Source: Candidatus Gastranaerophilales bacterium
GTDB taxonomy: Bacteria > Cyanobacteriota > Vampirovibrionia > Gastranaerophilales > Gastranaerophilaceae
DNA: 35,043 bases
Reading direction: 5' to 3'
NCBI GenBank assembly: GCA_947624645.1
Contig: CANQLG010000018.1
Location: forward strand, 1 to 35,043
Numbering within the stretch: the first letter of the stretch is position 1; each line of letters starts with the position of its first letter. The notes beneath the pieces were generated by a model, which was not told the origin of the DNA, ran no database searches, and saw only the letters and a program-made list of their open reading frames with translations. Made by a program: the position numbers and the translations under genes. Positions 1-7,637 of this stretch are shown here, one piece after another.

Positions 1-647
1 GTTGAAATATCAGACAATTTTATAAATGTTGATATATTGCTAAATATTTTAGAAAGCAGTCCTCTTTTATACTTCTTAAGGAGTTCTACGAGTTCTTTTT
101 GTTTTTCGATTTTTTTATCAATTAACGTCAAAAACGAAGCGATTTTTTCTTGCTCGGGTAAAGTTGGATAATAAACTTTAATTTTGGACAATTGCGGTGC
201 TGTTAATTGTGGTACTCCCGTTGATTCTATAAATATCTTTGTGTTATTTATAGCATTGGCAAAAAAATCAACATCCTGTTTTATTATTGGTGTTAATACA
301 AGAAGTCTTACAATTGGATAGTATTTTTCTTTTCTTGCAATTGCATGACCTACATCACCTCGTCCAGTTACAGTAATTGTCGCTCCGGATACTTTATAAA
401 CATCTGCATATGCATATAAACCATTGTTTTGCAATGCATTGGCATATATAGGATATTGATATTTTTCTGTTTTTTCTTTAGATAAACTTTTATTATCTAT
501 ATCACCACCTGCTTTTATCTCAAATAAATTACCTAGCTTTTCTTCCTTCCACTCATCATTATACCCTTTAAAGCGGAGTTTGGGGACGTTGCGTGTTTGG
601 GCGCATGTATTTTTACCCCTGTCTTCAAGATGATAACTTGAGGGCAA
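1..647 (-). CDS. hsdS: Type I restriction specificity subunit (HsdS), 3' end outside window, no ATG start
   Basis: On the minus strand the frame stays open from a stop at 651-653 to the window edge. It reads T-R-N-V-P-K-L-R-F-K-G-Y, the usual opening of HsdS, at about 596-561. One target-recognition domain follows, then the conserved helix L-P-E-Q-E-K-I-A-S-F-L and R-G-L-L-S-K-I-F at about 160-40, and what looks like the start of a second recognition domain. HsdS sets the DNA sequence recognised by the type I HsdRMS complex. No ATG lies in frame before the TRNVPKLRF block; the only candidate is a TTG at 645-647 without a ribosome binding site, and the stretch K-N-T-C-A-Q-T-R runs in from non-start codons. 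Together with the adjacent tyrosine recombinase this suggests a silent cassette that becomes active when recombined behind an expressed 5' end. A decayed copy is the alternative. Family assignment is firm; the silent state is inferred. Confidence 0.85.
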   Translation of the reverse strand, partial: MPSSYHLEDRGKNTCAQTRNVPKLRFKGYNDEWKEEKLGNLFEIKAGGDIDNKSLSKEKTEKYQYPIYANALQNNGLYAYADVYKVSGATITVTGRGDVGHAIARKEKYYPIVRLLVLTPIIKQDVDFFANAINNTKIFIESTGVPQLTAPQLSKIKVYYPTLPEQEKIASFLTLIDKKIEKQKELVELLKKYKRGLLSKIFSNISTFIKLSDIS

Positions 648-694
648 AAATTATTCTAAATACCTTAATAAATAGATATAAGGAGGTATTTATT

Positions 695-1651
695 ATGACA
701 AAACTAACAAAAAACACTACTTTTAAAACACTCACACATTTATGGTTAAAGGAAAAGCAATCACTTGTTACTCCATCAACTTATGCGGGATTTTTACTTA
801 TTGTAGAAAATCATTTAATTCCCTATTTTGGCATACAAAAAATTTGTGATATTAATGAACCAACAGTACAAAAATTTATTTTTTATCTTTTTAACAACGG
901 TCGACTTGATAATCAAGGCGGTCTTACAGTAAAAACTATTAGAGATATTATTCTAGTCTTAAGACTTACGTTAAATTTTGCATATAAATCAAGAGTAATC
1001 GCTGCTTTAAATTGGGATTTGATAGAATATCCAAAAGATTTGGCAATTAAAAAAGTTATAGCCTTATCAAAAGACGAAGAACAAATGTTGATACAAGCAA
1101 TTTATTTGAATTTAACAAGAAAATCAGTCGGAATATTATTGACATTGTTTACCGGATTAAGAATAGGAGAACTATGCGGCTTGCAAATGTCTGATATATC
1201 ATTATGTAATAACACTATAACAGTCAACAAAACAGTTCAAAGAATTTATAATAAAATAAAAAAGACCTCATATATTAATATCGGAGCACCAAAAACAAAA
1301 AGCTCACATAGAACTATTCCTGTTCCGTCATTATTAATGAATATTATAAGAAAATTCTATACAAATAATCCTAATCACTATTTTTTAACGGGAAAATCAA
1401 ACCCAACAGAACCAAGAGTTTATAGACAATTTTTTACACGATTTGTGAAAAAGCATAAATTGACACCTGTAAAATTCCACGAACTTAGACATACATTTGC
1501 AATTAGGGCAATCGAAATTTCAGATTTTGATATAAAATCTCTGTCTGAAATATTAGGGCATAAAAATGTTTCATTTACTCTAAATGTTTACGGCAGGGCA
1601 AATCTTCAACAAAAAATCAAGTGTATGAATTTGCTAAATGAATTATTATAA
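695..1651 (+). CDS. Tyrosine recombinase / phage-type integrase
   Basis: A 318-residue XerC/D- or integrase-like site-specific recombinase. An N-terminal SAM-like DNA-binding domain covers about residues 8-110 and the catalytic domain about 120-310. Catalytic residues are visible: Arg156 in T-G-L-R-I-G-E-L, Lys200/202 in the beta-hairpin, His262 and Arg265 in H-E-L-R-H, His289 in L-G-H, and the nucleophile Tyr299 in N-V-Y-G-R. The ATG at 695 is chosen because AAGGAGG (680-686) lies at proper spacing. A longer reading from a GTG at 593 would run antisense through the hsdS start. It is divergent from hsdS, with the recombinase start only about 100 bp from the hsdS N-terminal coding sequence, as in invertible type I R-M loci. 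A role in hsdS shuffling is inferred; it could also be the integrase of a lost element. Confidence 0.92.
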   Translation: MTKLTKNTTFKTLTHLWLKEKQSLVTPSTYAGFLLIVENHLIPYFGIQKICDINEPTVQKFIFYLFNNGRLDNQGGLTVKTIRDIILVLRLTLNFAYKSRVIAALNWDLIEYPKDLAIKKVIALSKDEEQMLIQAIYLNLTRKSVGILLTLFTGLRIGELCGLQMSDISLCNNTITVNKTVQRIYNKIKKTSYINIGAPKTKSSHRTIPVPSLLMNIIRKFYTNNPNHYFLTGKSNPTEPRVYRQFFTRFVKKHKLTPVKFHELRHTFAIRAIEISDFDIKSLSEILGHKNVSFTLNVYGRANLQQKIKCMNLLNELL

Positions 1652-2002
1652 GTTATATAAACTCATACATTTGTAATATAACTACTCCTAAAATAATTTA
1701 AGATTGGAAATTTATGTGTAATACATAAATTTGAAATTGCATTAATTGAAAATATTGAATTATATAATAAAATCATGTCTATTTTTGAATAATGGTATAT
1801 ATAAATCTCCATCTCTGGTTAATTTAATCTTGTTCTGTCTGTTAAATTACAGCAAGGAAGCGAAAACGAGCAAAAGCGGTATAACTTACACTGTATCAGG
1901 GTTTTTGACATATAGGAATGTATGTTTAACATACAAGAATGTTCATTTTATATATTATTTATCCATTTTATAATTTGTTGTTTTACCAGACAAATGCCAT
2001 TT
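1652..2002. other. Intergenic region without a supported gene; holds two inverted repeats
   Basis: About 350 bases between the recombinase and a flavodoxin remnant. A 75-codon frame starting from TTG at 1746 has no ribosome binding site and no recognisable family, so it is not called. The region contains a perfect 10-bp inverted repeat (1708-1732) and a 15-bp palindrome (1920-1934), given separately or in the findings. It looks like a scar of past insertion or loss. Confidence 0.5.
1708..1732. repeat. Perfect 10-bp inverted repeat, 5-nt centre, downstream of recombinase
   Basis: AAATTTATGT (1708-1717), centre GTAAT, ACATAAATTT (1723-1732). The arms match perfectly. The arm length and short centre resemble a tyrosine-recombinase core site, and it lies 56 bp after the recombinase stop. 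No T-tract follows, so an ordinary terminator is less likely. The function is unproven. Confidence 0.5.
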
Positions 2003-2239
2003 TCAAAAATAAACATAGGCTTTTTTTATATCATTTGTATTTGTTAATTCTTCAATTTCTTCAATGATTCTGTTTTTTGTCGCTACACCAGAGTATGTAA
2101 AAAACGGAATTAAGGTTTTGTTTTGAAAATTATTATTTTTTAAAAATGCTTTCATAGGTAATGACATTGAAAAATTCCAAATGTGAGCGCCAACAAAAAT
2201 AATGTCATAATTTGAGATGTCAATATCTATTCTATCCAT
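2003..2239 (-). pseudogene. Truncated flavodoxin remnant
   Basis: Residues Y-D-I-I-F-V-G-A-H-I-W-N-F followed by M-S-L-P-M-K-A-F-L and K-T-L-I-P-F-F-T-Y-S-G match the central FMN-binding part of long flavodoxins (typically Y-D-x-I-F-V-G-x-P-I-W-W). The N-terminal phosphate-binding loop is absent: an in-frame TAA lies just two codons before the ATG. The C-terminal strand is also missing, so only 78 of roughly 150 residues remain. An active flavodoxin needs the missing loop, so this is read as a decayed fragment. It lies at the inner edge of the recombinase-containing accessory stretch. Confidence 0.7.
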
Positions 2240-2333
2240 AATAGGTTAACAATTCAAACAAATATCCCAAATACCCACTCCCAATAAATAAATATAAATG
2301 CAATCAAAATAAAAATATGGTATGTTATAAATT

Positions 2334-2780
2334 ATGAAATGTTGTAAATATAAATCTCCCATAGGTAATCTTTACATCAGTGCAGATGAAACCGCACTCT
2401 ATGGTGTAAGTTATACTCCTAATATTGAAACAGGAAAGAATATAATAATTGAAAAAACAATACAACAGTTAGAAGAATATTTTTTGCGCAAAAGACGATT
2501 ATTCAATTTACCGTTAAATATAAACGGAACAGCGTTTCAAAAAAAAGTTTGGGAAGAACTGATAAAAATTCCATTCGGGCAAACCAGAAGATACAAGGAT
2601 ATAGCTATTGCAATAGGAAATCCAAATGCTTATCGTGCAGTCGGAAATGCCAATAATAAAAATCCGTTGGCAATAATCATTCCCTGTCATAGAGTTATAG
2701 GTGCAAATGGGTGCTTAATCGGCTATGCCGGCGGAATAGATAAAAAGCAATTGCTTTTAAATTTTGAAAAGGGATTTTAG
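2334..2780 (+). CDS. ogt: Methylated-DNA--protein-cysteine methyltransferase
   Basis: This 148-residue enzyme repairs O6-methylguanine (and O4-methylthymine) by moving the alkyl group irreversibly onto its own cysteine. The active-site motif P-C-H-R-V-I-G is at residues 117-123 with Cys118 as acceptor. The helix-turn-helix Arg finger region R-Y-K-D-I-A-x-A-I-G and Y-R-A-V-G-N-A (about 87-106) precedes it. The N-terminal domain is short, as in Ogt/MGMT single-domain proteins without an Ada regulatory part. The ATG follows an AT-rich stretch without a clear Shine-Dalgarno; TATGTT (2321-2326) lies 7 nt before the ATG and could be a weak -10 box. It stands alone, between the flavodoxin remnant and a membrane protein gene. 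Confidence 0.95.
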   Translation: MKCCKYKSPIGNLYISADETALYGVSYTPNIETGKNIIIEKTIQQLEEYFLRKRRLFNLPLNINGTAFQKKVWEELIKIPFGQTRRYKDIAIAIGNPNAYRAVGNANNKNPLAIIIPCHRVIGANGCLIGYAGGIDKKQLLLNFEKGF

Positions 2781-2868
2781 ATACTCATAAAATAAACATA
2801 CCTATCTTAAACACCATATTGACATCTGCTTTTTTGTTTTAGATGATATAAACCGGAAAAAATTATAT

Positions 2869-3804
2869 ATGAATACAAAGGTTTTAAGATTATTTGAGTA
2901 TGAAAAATATTTATTAGCATTGGCTGTAACAGCAATGATGTTTGTTATTGCAAAACTAACAGGACACAGAGAAATCATTTTCCCTGAAATATTATCAATA
3001 GTAGTTTTTTGCCTTATCACAAAAAAACAAATTTTGACTACCAACAGACTGAAAATGATTATTTTAACAACTTTAGCCTCATTAATCGGTGTAATCATAG
3101 TCAGATACATACAAATTCCGATTTATTTTCAAATTCTACTTGGTTTTTTATTACCTCAAATAATATTGATTCTTGGAAAATCAAATTTTGTACCGATTAT
3201 TGCTGCAAGTCTTTTCCCAATATATATGAAAGTTACAAGCTTTGTATACCCGTCTGCCTCATTCGCACTTGTCAGTTTAATAGCAATATGTCAATATTTA
3301 TTAATTAAACAATATAAATTAAAACCTATAAATCTTCAAAATAAGTATTTTAACAAAAAAGTTAAAACAAAACATTTATTGAAACTATTCATCATATTTG
3401 CACTTATTATGATTTTACCTGTATATTACAGAGCAATATTCATTCTTCCTCCGCCATTTATTGTTGCCTTTGTTGTACTTTCAAATCCTTTGAGTTCTTT
3501 TAGAAAATATAAAAGTAAAGTTTATCTATCGATGATAGCCGTTACAATTATCGGAATATTATGCAGACTAATAATAAATATATATTTGGGATTTCCTTTA
3601 TTTTTAAGTGCGATAACAGCATGCATAATGATGTTTATCTTAATAGAAAAGAAAAATGTATTTTTCCCGCCGATAGGCGGCGCCCTGTTAATGCCCATAA
3701 TACTAAAAGAAAATGTTTTATCATTATATTGGCTGGAAATTTTAGTAGGACTATATATTATCTTTTTGACCACATCAATATTATTTAAAAGAGAAAAATC
3801 CTAA
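2869..3804 (+). CDS. Multi-pass membrane protein, HPP-like, function unknown
   Basis: A 311-residue protein made almost wholly of hydrophobic stretches, with about nine or ten predicted membrane segments and a basic loop near residues 150-170. The N-terminal part has T-G-H-R-E-I-I-F-P-E-I, and a repeat-like second half contains F-I-L-P-P-P-F-I-V-A-F-V and F-F-P-P-I-G-G-A-L-L. The proline pairs and two-fold layout recall HPP-family integral membrane proteins, but the canonical HPP block is not seen. I therefore give only a loose family resemblance. No signal peptide beyond the first membrane segment. It follows ogt by about 90 bp and precedes the repeat-protein gene by about 120 bp, so it may be transcribed alone. 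Start ATG at 2869 has GGAAA upstream. Confidence 0.75.
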   Translation: MNTKVLRLFEYEKYLLALAVTAMMFVIAKLTGHREIIFPEILSIVVFCLITKKQILTTNRLKMIILTTLASLIGVIIVRYIQIPIYFQILLGFLLPQIILILGKSNFVPIIAASLFPIYMKVTSFVYPSASFALVSLIAICQYLLIKQYKLKPINLQNKYFNKKVKTKHLLKLFIIFALIMILPVYYRAIFILPPPFIVAFVVLSNPLSSFRKYKSKVYLSMIAVTIIGILCRLIINIYLGFPLFLSAITACIMMFILIEKKNVFFPPIGGALLMPIILKENVLSLYWLEILVGLYIIFLTTSILFKREKS

Positions 3805-3925
3805 ATAGTTATACATAACATATCTAATTTTTTATATTAAAAATTGTAACAAAATATCAAATTTTTGAATTTATATAATAAAAAAAATTTTTTATATATA
3901 TGTAAGATTTGGAGGTAGGTATTTT

Positions 3926-4150
3926 ATGCATAATGTTAGTTTTAATAATCCGGTTCAACCTGTTGGTTATAATAATAGAATTAATAGAAATTTATTCTTA
4001 GATCGTGACATGGATTTAGACAGAGACATGGACTTGGACCGTGACATGGACTTAGATCGAGATATGGACTTAGACAGAGACATGGACTTGGATCTAGACA
4101 TGGACTTAGATCGAGATATGGATTGTGACAGATTATCATTGGTTGCATAG
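3926..4150 (+). CDS. Small Asp-rich hexapeptide-repeat protein
   Basis: A 74-residue protein with a strong ribosome binding site (GGAGG at 3911-3915, 10 nt before the ATG). After a 25-residue Asn-rich head (M-H-N-V-S-F-N-N-P) it consists of seven consecutive six-residue units, D-R-D-M-D-L with small variations (residues 26-67), then a short tail. Aspartate sits at every second position; Arg, Met and Leu fill the rest, so one face is strongly acidic and the alternation would suit an extended or beta strand. No family is recognised. Metal (Ca2+) binding or a polyampholyte linker role can be imagined but nothing shows it. No signal peptide. It lies 17 bp before the HExxH gene and is probably co-transcribed with it. 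Confidence 0.75.
   Translation: MHNVSFNNPVQPVGYNNRINRNLFLDRDMDLDRDMDLDRDMDLDRDMDLDRDMDLDLDMDLDRDMDCDRLSLVA
4001..4126 (+). repeat. 18-bp tandem repeat, seven units, in frame
   Basis: Seven units of 18 bp, consensus close to GATCGTGACATGGACTTA, lie inside the small Asp-rich gene. Units differ mainly at third codon positions (GAT/GAC, CGT/CGA/AGA, TTA/TTG) while the hexapeptide stays the same, except one Arg-to-Leu change in unit six and a Leu-to-Cys change in unit seven. Silent divergence with a conserved peptide suggests the protein sequence is under selection. An 18-bp unit can gain or lose copies without a frameshift. Confidence 0.9.
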
Positions 4151-4167
4151 TTAAGTAAAGGTAAAAA

Positions 4168-4884
4168 ATGTCCTCCGTAAATAATATAACAACAACTAAT
4201 TATACATCAACACCGAAGCTTCATAACTATTATGTTGCTTCCGGTGTTGATAAAAAATTTTCAGACAGTATATCTGAGACATTAGATTATCTCGGTAATT
4301 TTTCCGATAAAACAAAAGATGCCGTATCAGAATTAGAAAATGTCATTATTTCAAAAAATTCAGAATCAGAAATTCCCGAAGGTTTTGATAAAACTGAATA
4401 TAAATTACACAAATACGCCGAAGATGCATTTGGATTTGTTTCTAAGCCTGACAATGCAATTGTTATAATCAAAAATAACCATAAAAGAAAAATTAAAGAG
4501 CTTGAAGGCGATATAAATACACAAGGGGCAGATACTGTTACACATGAAGTAGGACATCTGTTGGATAATAATTTTTCTACTGGAGAAAAATTTAAAAATG
4601 CATATTTAAAAGATTTACAAAATATTGCTGAACAACTAAAATGCGAAGATGCCAAAATATGTGATACCAATTTAAAAGAAATGGTTGTATATTTAAAACA
4701 TTATATGGAAGGTGTTAATTTTGAAGATGGGATTGATGAAAGCGACATCACAAGAGAAGGACTAAGAGAAAATTTTGCAGAATGTTTTTCGACCATTGCA
4801 GATTTAACCCCTACAAAAATTAATGAGATATATTCGGCATTATTCCCTAATACTATGGAAGCAACCAGAGAATTTGTGATATAA
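4168..4884 (+). CDS. HExxH zinc metalloprotease-like protein (ATLF/PPEP-like)
   Basis: A 238-residue protein without signal peptide. The zinc-binding motif H-E-V-G-H is at residues 126-130. A downstream E-N-F-A-E-C-F (201-207) supplies the third ligand, most likely Glu205. This HEVGH plus E-N-F-A-E arrangement is seen in anthrax-lethal-factor-like (ATLF) and Pro-Pro-endopeptidase-type gluzincins. The region 40-110 is helical and charged. Thus a protease acting on a peptide or protein substrate is predicted, but the substrate is unknown. Without a signal peptide it would be cytosolic or exported by another route. It follows the repeat protein by 17 bp and precedes an M20 peptidase by 8 bp, making a three-gene cluster. 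The Shine-Dalgarno (AAAGG) before the ATG is modest. Confidence 0.75.
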   Translation: MSSVNNITTTNYTSTPKLHNYYVASGVDKKFSDSISETLDYLGNFSDKTKDAVSELENVIISKNSESEIPEGFDKTEYKLHKYAEDAFGFVSKPDNAIVIIKNNHKRKIKELEGDINTQGADTVTHEVGHLLDNNFSTGEKFKNAYLKDLQNIAEQLKCEDAKICDTNLKEMVVYLKHYMEGVNFEDGIDESDITREGLRENFAECFSTIADLTPTKINEIYSALFPNTMEATREFVI

Positions 4885-4885
4885 T
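4877..4885 (+). promoter_or_regulatory. Extended -10 promoter of the M20 peptidase gene (leaderless start predicted)
   Basis: TGATATAAT: TG at 4877-4878 and TATAAT at 4880-4885, with the ATG 7 nt further at 4893. Transcription would begin at or within a base of the start codon. No Shine-Dalgarno is present and no convincing -35 box is seen, which fits an extended -10 promoter. It overlaps the stop codon of the upstream gene. Confidence 0.5.
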
Positions 4886-4892
4886 CTTATGC

Positions 4893-6335
4893 ATGAAAAA
4901 ACTTTTTTGTGCTTTATTAATATTACTTACAATACTAATAGTTGTAAAAACAATAACAGATAACAACAGGTACTCTCAAAAAAATTATACTTTTTCCGAG
5001 AATACAAATATACCGTCGCAAAAAGCCGTTGAAAGATTTTCAGGCGGATTAAAAATTAAAACAATAAGTAACAGTGATTATTCCAAAACAAATTTTAAAG
5101 CATTTGATGAGTTTATAAAATATATAAAACAAACTTATCCTTTAATATTTGAGAAATGCGAATTTACTCAAGTTAATAAATACGGACTTATAATAAAATA
5201 TAATGGCAAAAATTCAAATGAATTGCCAAATTTACTCAGTGCCCATTATGATGTAGTAAATATAAAGAATGAAAAAGATTGGAAATATCAGCCATTTTCC
5301 GGCTATTATGATGCCGAATATATATATTCAAGAGGGACAATAGATGATAAAGGTGCAGTATTTGGGATATTGGAAGCACTAAATGAATCACTGTTAAATA
5401 ATTATGAACCGAAATCAGATTTATATATTGCCTTATCTCCGTCAGAAGAAACAGGGGCAGAAGAAGGCACTCCTAAAATAATAGAATATTTTAAGCAGAA
5501 AAAAATCATTTTTAATACCGCTCTTGATGAGGGAGGCAGAATTGTTAATAAAAACGGCAAATATTACGCTTTTATAGGCACTGCCGAGAAAGGCAGACTG
5601 TTATCAAAAATTACGGTATTCGGTCAGGATAGTCATGCATCAATGCCAGATAACGATTTAGCAACCCAAAAATTAGCTAAACTTATTATGACATTTAATT
5701 CGAATCATCCAAAAGCTATAATGTCACATGATATTTATGAATATTACATAAAAACTTATGACAGCTATCCGTTATTTATAAAAATGCTGATATCAAATAA
5801 ATATATATTTGCTCCGATATTATTTAAGTATCTTTCTAAGAATCCTGAAGATAATGCACGAGTTCATTCAACAAATGCTATTACGGTTATAGAAGCATCC
5901 AATACAGCAAATGCAATAACAAAAGATGCATCAATGCTTATTGATACAAGAATACTTCCATCACAATCTTCGGAGGATATCAAACAATATTTAGTGAAAA
6001 CAATTAAAAAAGCTATACCCAATGAACAATTTAAAATTGACTATTTAAGCATAATGGAGCCTTGTAAACCCTCTGATATCAATTCTAAAGAATACCATCA
6101 GCTTGTAAAAAATATTCGGAAATTATATCCTGATATTAGGGTAGCACCATATTTAACACTTGGAGCGACCGATGCCAGAGAATATGCTGAAATATCAAAA
6201 AACACATACAGATTTTTACCTTGTATTTTAACTGTTGAAGAAGCAGCGTTGATGCATTCGGATAATGAAAAGTTATCACTTCGCAACTGGGGCAGAATGA
6301 TAACTTTTTATAAAGAATTTATTACGGACAGATAA
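4893..6335 (+). CDS. M20-family metallopeptidase (carboxypeptidase S-like), membrane-anchored
   Basis: A 480-residue di-zinc exopeptidase of the M20 / carboxypeptidase S type. An N-terminal hydrophobic stretch (residues 4-19) after two lysines is a signal anchor or signal peptide, so the enzyme likely acts in the periplasm. Metal ligands are visible: His118 and the active-site Asp120 in S-A-H-Y-D, the bridging Asp151 in R-G-T-I-D-D-K-G, and Glu185/Glu186 in S-P-S-E-E-T-G. Asp212 in L-D-E-G-G and a His in L-M-H-S-D-N-E near the C-terminus (about residue 450) complete the set. The middle insert (about 225-370) is the lid/dimerisation domain. It would release C-terminal amino acids or split N-acyl amino acids. 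The gene follows the HExxH gene by 8 bp but has its own -10 box. Confidence 0.9.
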   Translation: MKKLFCALLILLTILIVVKTITDNNRYSQKNYTFSENTNIPSQKAVERFSGGLKIKTISNSDYSKTNFKAFDEFIKYIKQTYPLIFEKCEFTQVNKYGLIIKYNGKNSNELPNLLSAHYDVVNIKNEKDWKYQPFSGYYDAEYIYSRGTIDDKGAVFGILEALNESLLNNYEPKSDLYIALSPSEETGAEEGTPKIIEYFKQKKIIFNTALDEGGRIVNKNGKYYAFIGTAEKGRLLSKITVFGQDSHASMPDNDLATQKLAKLIMTFNSNHPKAIMSHDIYEYYIKTYDSYPLFIKMLISNKYIFAPILFKYLSKNPEDNARVHSTNAITVIEASNTANAITKDASMLIDTRILPSQSSEDIKQYLVKTIKKAIPNEQFKIDYLSIMEPCKPSDINSKEYHQLVKNIRKLYPDIRVAPYLTLGATDAREYAEISKNTYRFLPCILTVEEAALMHSDNEKLSLRNWGRMITFYKEFITDR

Positions 6336-6520
6336 TATTAACTTTTTTGAATCATACAGCTGAGTACATTATCACGTATACCATTAAAATAACTAATTGC
6401 CCTGCTTATAAACTTATTTCATTATGTTGGTCTAAAGCAGTATTTTTAGATTGTTCTAAGACTTCAGCCATTATCTCGGGAGTAATGGATTTATTAATCA
6501 ATAAATAATTTAAGATTTAC

Positions 6521-6982
6521 TTATTCAACATACATAAGTACTTGACCGAACTCAATACTGTCACCGTTTTGTACACAAATTTCAGTAATTTTACCTGAAA
6601 CATCAGCTTCTATTTCATTCATAAGTTTCATAGCTTCTATAATACAAACTACTTGACCGATAGATATGCTGTCACCGACTTTAACAAAAGGTGCATCGTC
6701 AGGAGAAGGAGCACTATAAAATGTTCCTACCATAGGAGCTTTTATAGGTTTACCCTTATGACCTGCGGAAGTTTCTTTTCTTTCTTCCGTTGTTTTTTGC
6801 TGGGTACTTATCACTTGAGATGTAGCTGTTGCAGGCATAACAGACGGAATAAAAGTCTGCGGCATCTGCTTTTCTCTTTTAAAACATACTGCTTTGGTTT
6901 CATCTTCTAATGTTATTTCGGAAAGGTCATTTTCATATACTATATTTGCCAATTTTTCCAAGTATTCAAGATCAAATTTCAT
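6521..6982 (-). CDS. accB: Biotin carboxyl carrier protein of acetyl-CoA carboxylase
   Basis: A 153-residue BCCP that carries biotin between the carboxylase and transferase of acetyl-CoA carboxylase, the first step of fatty acid synthesis. The C-terminal biotinyl domain covers about residues 78-153, with the biotin-accepting Lys119 in E-A-M-K-L-M. The N-terminal helix ([11 protein letters not shown]) and a Thr/Gln/Ser-rich linker (about 40-75) are typical. The start lies 11 bp after the efp stop, so the two are co-transcribed. This efp-accB pair is characteristic of cyanobacteria. Confidence 0.97.
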   Translation of the reverse strand: MKFDLEYLEKLANIVYENDLSEITLEDETKAVCFKREKQMPQTFIPSVMPATATSQVISTQQKTTEERKETSAGHKGKPIKAPMVGTFYSAPSPDDAPFVKVGDSISIGQVVCIIEAMKLMNEIEADVSGKITEICVQNGDSIEFGQVLMYVE

Positions 6983-6993
6983 AGTATTAATTC

Positions 6994-7551
6994 CTAAACT
7001 CTGTCTAAATACTCATTGGTTCTTGTATCAACTCTGATAATGGTACCTGTTGTTACAAAGAACGGGACATTAACAACCGCACCGGTTTCAAGAGTTGCTG
7101 GTTTTGTACCGCCTTGAGCAGTATTCCCTTTTTCTGCAGGAGGGGTATCAATTACTTCCAGTTCTACAAAGTTTGGTATATCTATACCGATTATATTTGA
7201 ACCATGAAGCAATATTGCAACATTCATATTTTCTTTTAAATATTTAACACCGTCACCAATTTTATCCGCAGCAACAGTAATTTGTTCATATGTTTCCAAA
7301 TCCATCATTACAAAATCGTTGCCTTCTTTGTAGAGGTATTGCATATCTCTTTTATCTAATGTAGCTTTCGCAACTTTTTCACCTGCTCTAAAAGTTTTTT
7401 CAACTACGTTACCGGTTTCTGCATTCTTTAATTTTGTTCTTACAAATGCTGCACCTTTTCCGGGTTTTACGTGCATAAATTCTACTACATTCCATAGTCC
7501 GCCATCTATTTCAAGTGTTAAACCTGTTTTTAAATCATTTACTGATATCAT
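6994..7551 (-). CDS. efp: Translation elongation factor P
   Basis: EF-P relieves ribosome stalling at consecutive prolines. The protein is 185 residues, the usual length. Its N-terminal KOW-like domain contains [14 protein letters not shown] (residues 27-40), with Lys32 at the loop tip where EF-P is modified in many bacteria. Two OB domains follow, ending in [10 protein letters not shown], the conserved C-terminus. The ATG at 7551 is used; the codon before it is a TTG that could be misread as start. AAGGAAG lies 5 nt upstream. Whether the Lys is modified cannot be told from this window; no EpmA/YmfI-type gene is nearby. It heads the efp-accB unit. Confidence 0.97.
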   Translation of the reverse strand: MISVNDLKTGLTLEIDGGLWNVVEFMHVKPGKGAAFVRTKLKNAETGNVVEKTFRAGEKVAKATLDKRDMQYLYKEGNDFVMMDLETYEQITVAADKIGDGVKYLKENMNVAILLHGSNIIGIDIPNFVELEVIDTPPAEKGNTAQGGTKPATLETGAVVNVPFFVTTGTIIRVDTRTNEYLDRV

Positions 7552-7637
7552 CAATTCTTCCTTTTCTGTGATGTTCTCTTTAGTATTAAAAATATATCAT
7601 AAAAGTCCGAATTTTGATATTTGTAAATTTTATTTTT

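Noticed and set aside
1920-1934. 15-bp palindrome GTATGTTTAACATAC
   Set aside because: Real symmetry, but no gene or promoter nearby that it could serve; not called as an operator.
1746-1973. 75-codon frame on the plus strand from TTG
   Set aside because: No ribosome binding site, no recognised motif and ordinary AT-rich composition; likely chance.
2819-2852. TTGACA and TATAAA before the membrane protein gene as a promoter
   Set aside because: The spacer is 22 bp, too long for a standard promoter, and no MerR-like dyad is present.
3926-4150. Repeat array considered as CRISPR or as pure DNA satellite
   Set aside because: Units are contiguous without spacers, in frame, with silent changes and a strong ribosome binding site; it is coding.
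6336-6520. Short minus-strand frame ending in A-L-D-Q-H-N-E-I-S-L
   Set aside because: Fewer than 35 codons, only a TTG start, no ribosome binding site; may be a remnant but cannot be supported.
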